From Planctomycetota bacterium (GTDB lineage: Bacteria; Planctomycetota; PLA2): a stretch of 64,000 nucleotides of DNA. This document shows positions 63,108 through 64,000 of the stretch, one piece after another. Within the stretch, counting starts at the first letter, position 1. Every line of letters begins with the position of its first letter. A model generated the notes under the pieces. It did not search any database. It was not told the origin of the DNA and saw only the letters and a list, made by a program, of their open reading frames with translations. The translations under genes and the position numbers were made by a program. The stretch spans positions 186,001 to 250,000 of the forward strand of contig JAJFFH010000037.1 of assembly GCA_021776735.1 (NCBI GenBank). Reading direction: 5' to 3'.

Positions 63108-63214
63108 GTTGAGCTTGTGAAGCAACCCCCTCCGGCTTCGGTCGGCCGCGGCTGCGTCGGATCGCTCGCCTTCGGCGTTCGACCCGGGAGCCGTCGAACG
63201 GAGCAGGTAACAAC

Positions 63215-64000
63215 GTGAAAGAATCCTTCATCGTCGGTTTGGTCGCCGTGTCCGTGCTGGGTGCCGCCGCGCAGTGGCTCGGGTGGCGCCTTCGCCTGCC
63301 GGCGATTCTCCTGCTACTTGGATTCGGCATTGCCGCGGGACCCGAGGGCTTCGGCCTTGTGCCGACGGACGCGATGTTCGGCGACCTGCTCTTGCCGTTC
63401 GTCGCCGTCTCCGTGGCGATCCTGCTCTTCGAGGGCGCGCTGACGCTGCACCTTCCCGAACTCGGCGCGCGGCTCCGGGTTGTCTTCAAACTCGTCACGC
63501 TCGGCGCGGGTGTGACCTGGCTCCTCGCCGCACTCTGTGCGCGCTTCCTGCTCGATCTTTCGTGGCCACTATCAACCCTGCTCGGCGCGGTCCTCACCGT
63601 CACCGGCCCCACCGTGGTCTTGCCCCTGCTTCGGCAAATCCGCCCGACCGGTCCGAGCGGCACGATCTTGAAGTGGGAAGGCATCGTGATCGACCCCATC
63701 GGCGCGGTGTTGGCCGTATTGGTGTTCGAGGGGCTCGTCCACGGCGGGTTCGCGCCCGCACTCGCCGGCATCGGCAAGACGATCCTGTTCGGCGGAGTGT
63801 TCGGCGCGTTGGCTGCCTGGCTCCTCACCGAGTTCCTGGCGCGCTTTTGGATCCCCGACCGACTCCACAGCGCGTCGGCGCTGGCACTCGCGCTCCTGAG
63901 CTACGGCCTCGCGAACCAGTTCCAGCACGAAGCCGGCCTCCTCGCGGTCACGGTCATGGGTGCGGTGCTCGCAAACCAGCGGCGCGTCGATATCAGCCAC
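63215..64000 (+). CDS. Na+/H+ antiporter (CPA1/NhaP-like), 3' end missing
   Basis: A frame beginning with GTG at 63215 and open to the window edge (262 codons). It encodes a polytopic protein: ILLLLGFGIAAGPEGFG, VAILLFEGALTLHL, LLGAVLTVTGPTVVLPLLR and WEGIVIDPIGAVLAVLVFEG. The TGPTVV and EGIxxDPIGA patterns are typical of CPA1-type monovalent cation/proton antiporters. The protein exchanges Na+ or K+ for H+; the end is outside the window. The 107 bp upstream hold no gene. Confidence 0.88.
   Translation, partial: MKESFIVGLVAVSVLGAAAQWLGWRLRLPAILLLLGFGIAAGPEGFGLVPTDAMFGDLLLPFVAVSVAILLFEGALTLHLPELGARLRVVFKLVTLGAGVTWLLAALCARFLLDLSWPLSTLLGAVLTVTGPTVVLPLLRQIRPTGPSGTILKWEGIVIDPIGAVLAVLVFEGLVHGGFAPALAGIGKTILFGGVFGALAAWLLTEFLARFWIPDRLHSASALALALLSYGLANQFQHEAGLLAVTVMGAVLANQRRVDISH

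Noticed and set aside
1..64000. CRISPR array
   Set aside because: No set of regularly spaced identical repeats with unique spacers; the dispersed 12-mer is irregularly spaced and lies inside genes.

Overview
The window is about 66% GC (estimated by eye) and looks like a chromosome segment of a planctomycete (Planctomycetota). Evidence: the DUF1549/DUF1553, DUF1501 and planctomycete-type cytochrome c trio at the left edge; a DUF1570 protein; several exported HEAT-repeat proteins; an ECF sigma factor fused to a membrane anchor and HEAT repeats; and four multi-membrane Ser/Thr kinases. There is no rRNA gene, CRISPR array or intact tRNA, so placement below phylum is not attempted.

Layout. 1-4.3 kb: exported haem/DUF operon. 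4.4-7.0 kb: DUF1570 protein and a HEAT protein. 7.1-9.8 kb (minus): two small genes and a tungstate-type ABC transporter (tupA-tupB-tupC). 9.9-19.5 kb: acetyltransferases, lipoproteins, a frameshifted M60 peptidase, a RibD/DHFR-like gene with an in-frame stop, an EF-hand protein and a TauE-type exporter. 19.5-26.1 kb: HEAT protein, large exported Ig/ASH protein, S41 protease and SPFH protein. 26.1-31.0 kb: ADP-ribosylglycohydrolase, acetyltransferase, CFI-box protein, and divergent purB/pyrD. 31.3-41.0 kb: P-loop/pentapeptide protein, ECF-HEAT fusion, VPGH-repeat protein, UPF0173 hydrolase, membrane protein and a 1084-residue HEAT/TPR protein. 41.1-43.1 kb: NAD(P)HX dehydratase and asparaginase. 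43.2-46.0 kb: lower-GC lipoprotein genes, one frameshifted twice. 46.3-54.2 kb: three tandem kinases with a TPR-like membrane protein and a coiled-coil protein. 54.2-58.9 kb: an island-like segment with a nucleotidyltransferase pair, a tRNA 3' fragment, an unknown three-gene cassette, a Cys-rich protein, a hairpin and a gene remnant. 58.9-64 kb: fourth kinase, FHA-GAF-AAA+ sigma-54 activator, bifunctional-nuclease-domain protein and the start of an Na+/H+ antiporter.

The most unusual signal is not a gene. The 12-mer ACGGACGGCGAT occurs 20 times exactly, 12 on the plus and 8 on the minus strand, usually as AGC-NN-ACGGACGGCGAT-RY. It lies in intergenic spaces and in coding sequence in four different reading frames, giving TDGD(V), IAVR and other peptides. 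Selection therefore appears to act on the DNA. The pattern resembles a DNA uptake sequence or another chromosome-wide recognition site. The two longest stretches without it (42.5-49.5 and 53.4-60.9 kb) contain the two segments that look foreign or degenerate. A second, G-rich motif (GGGGG-NNN-GGGGG) recurs about a dozen times.

Functionally the window combines surface and periplasmic proteins with dense signalling (four kinases, an FHA regulator, an ECF fusion) and scattered housekeeping metabolism (purine and pyrimidine synthesis, NADHX repair, asparagine use, tungstate uptake).
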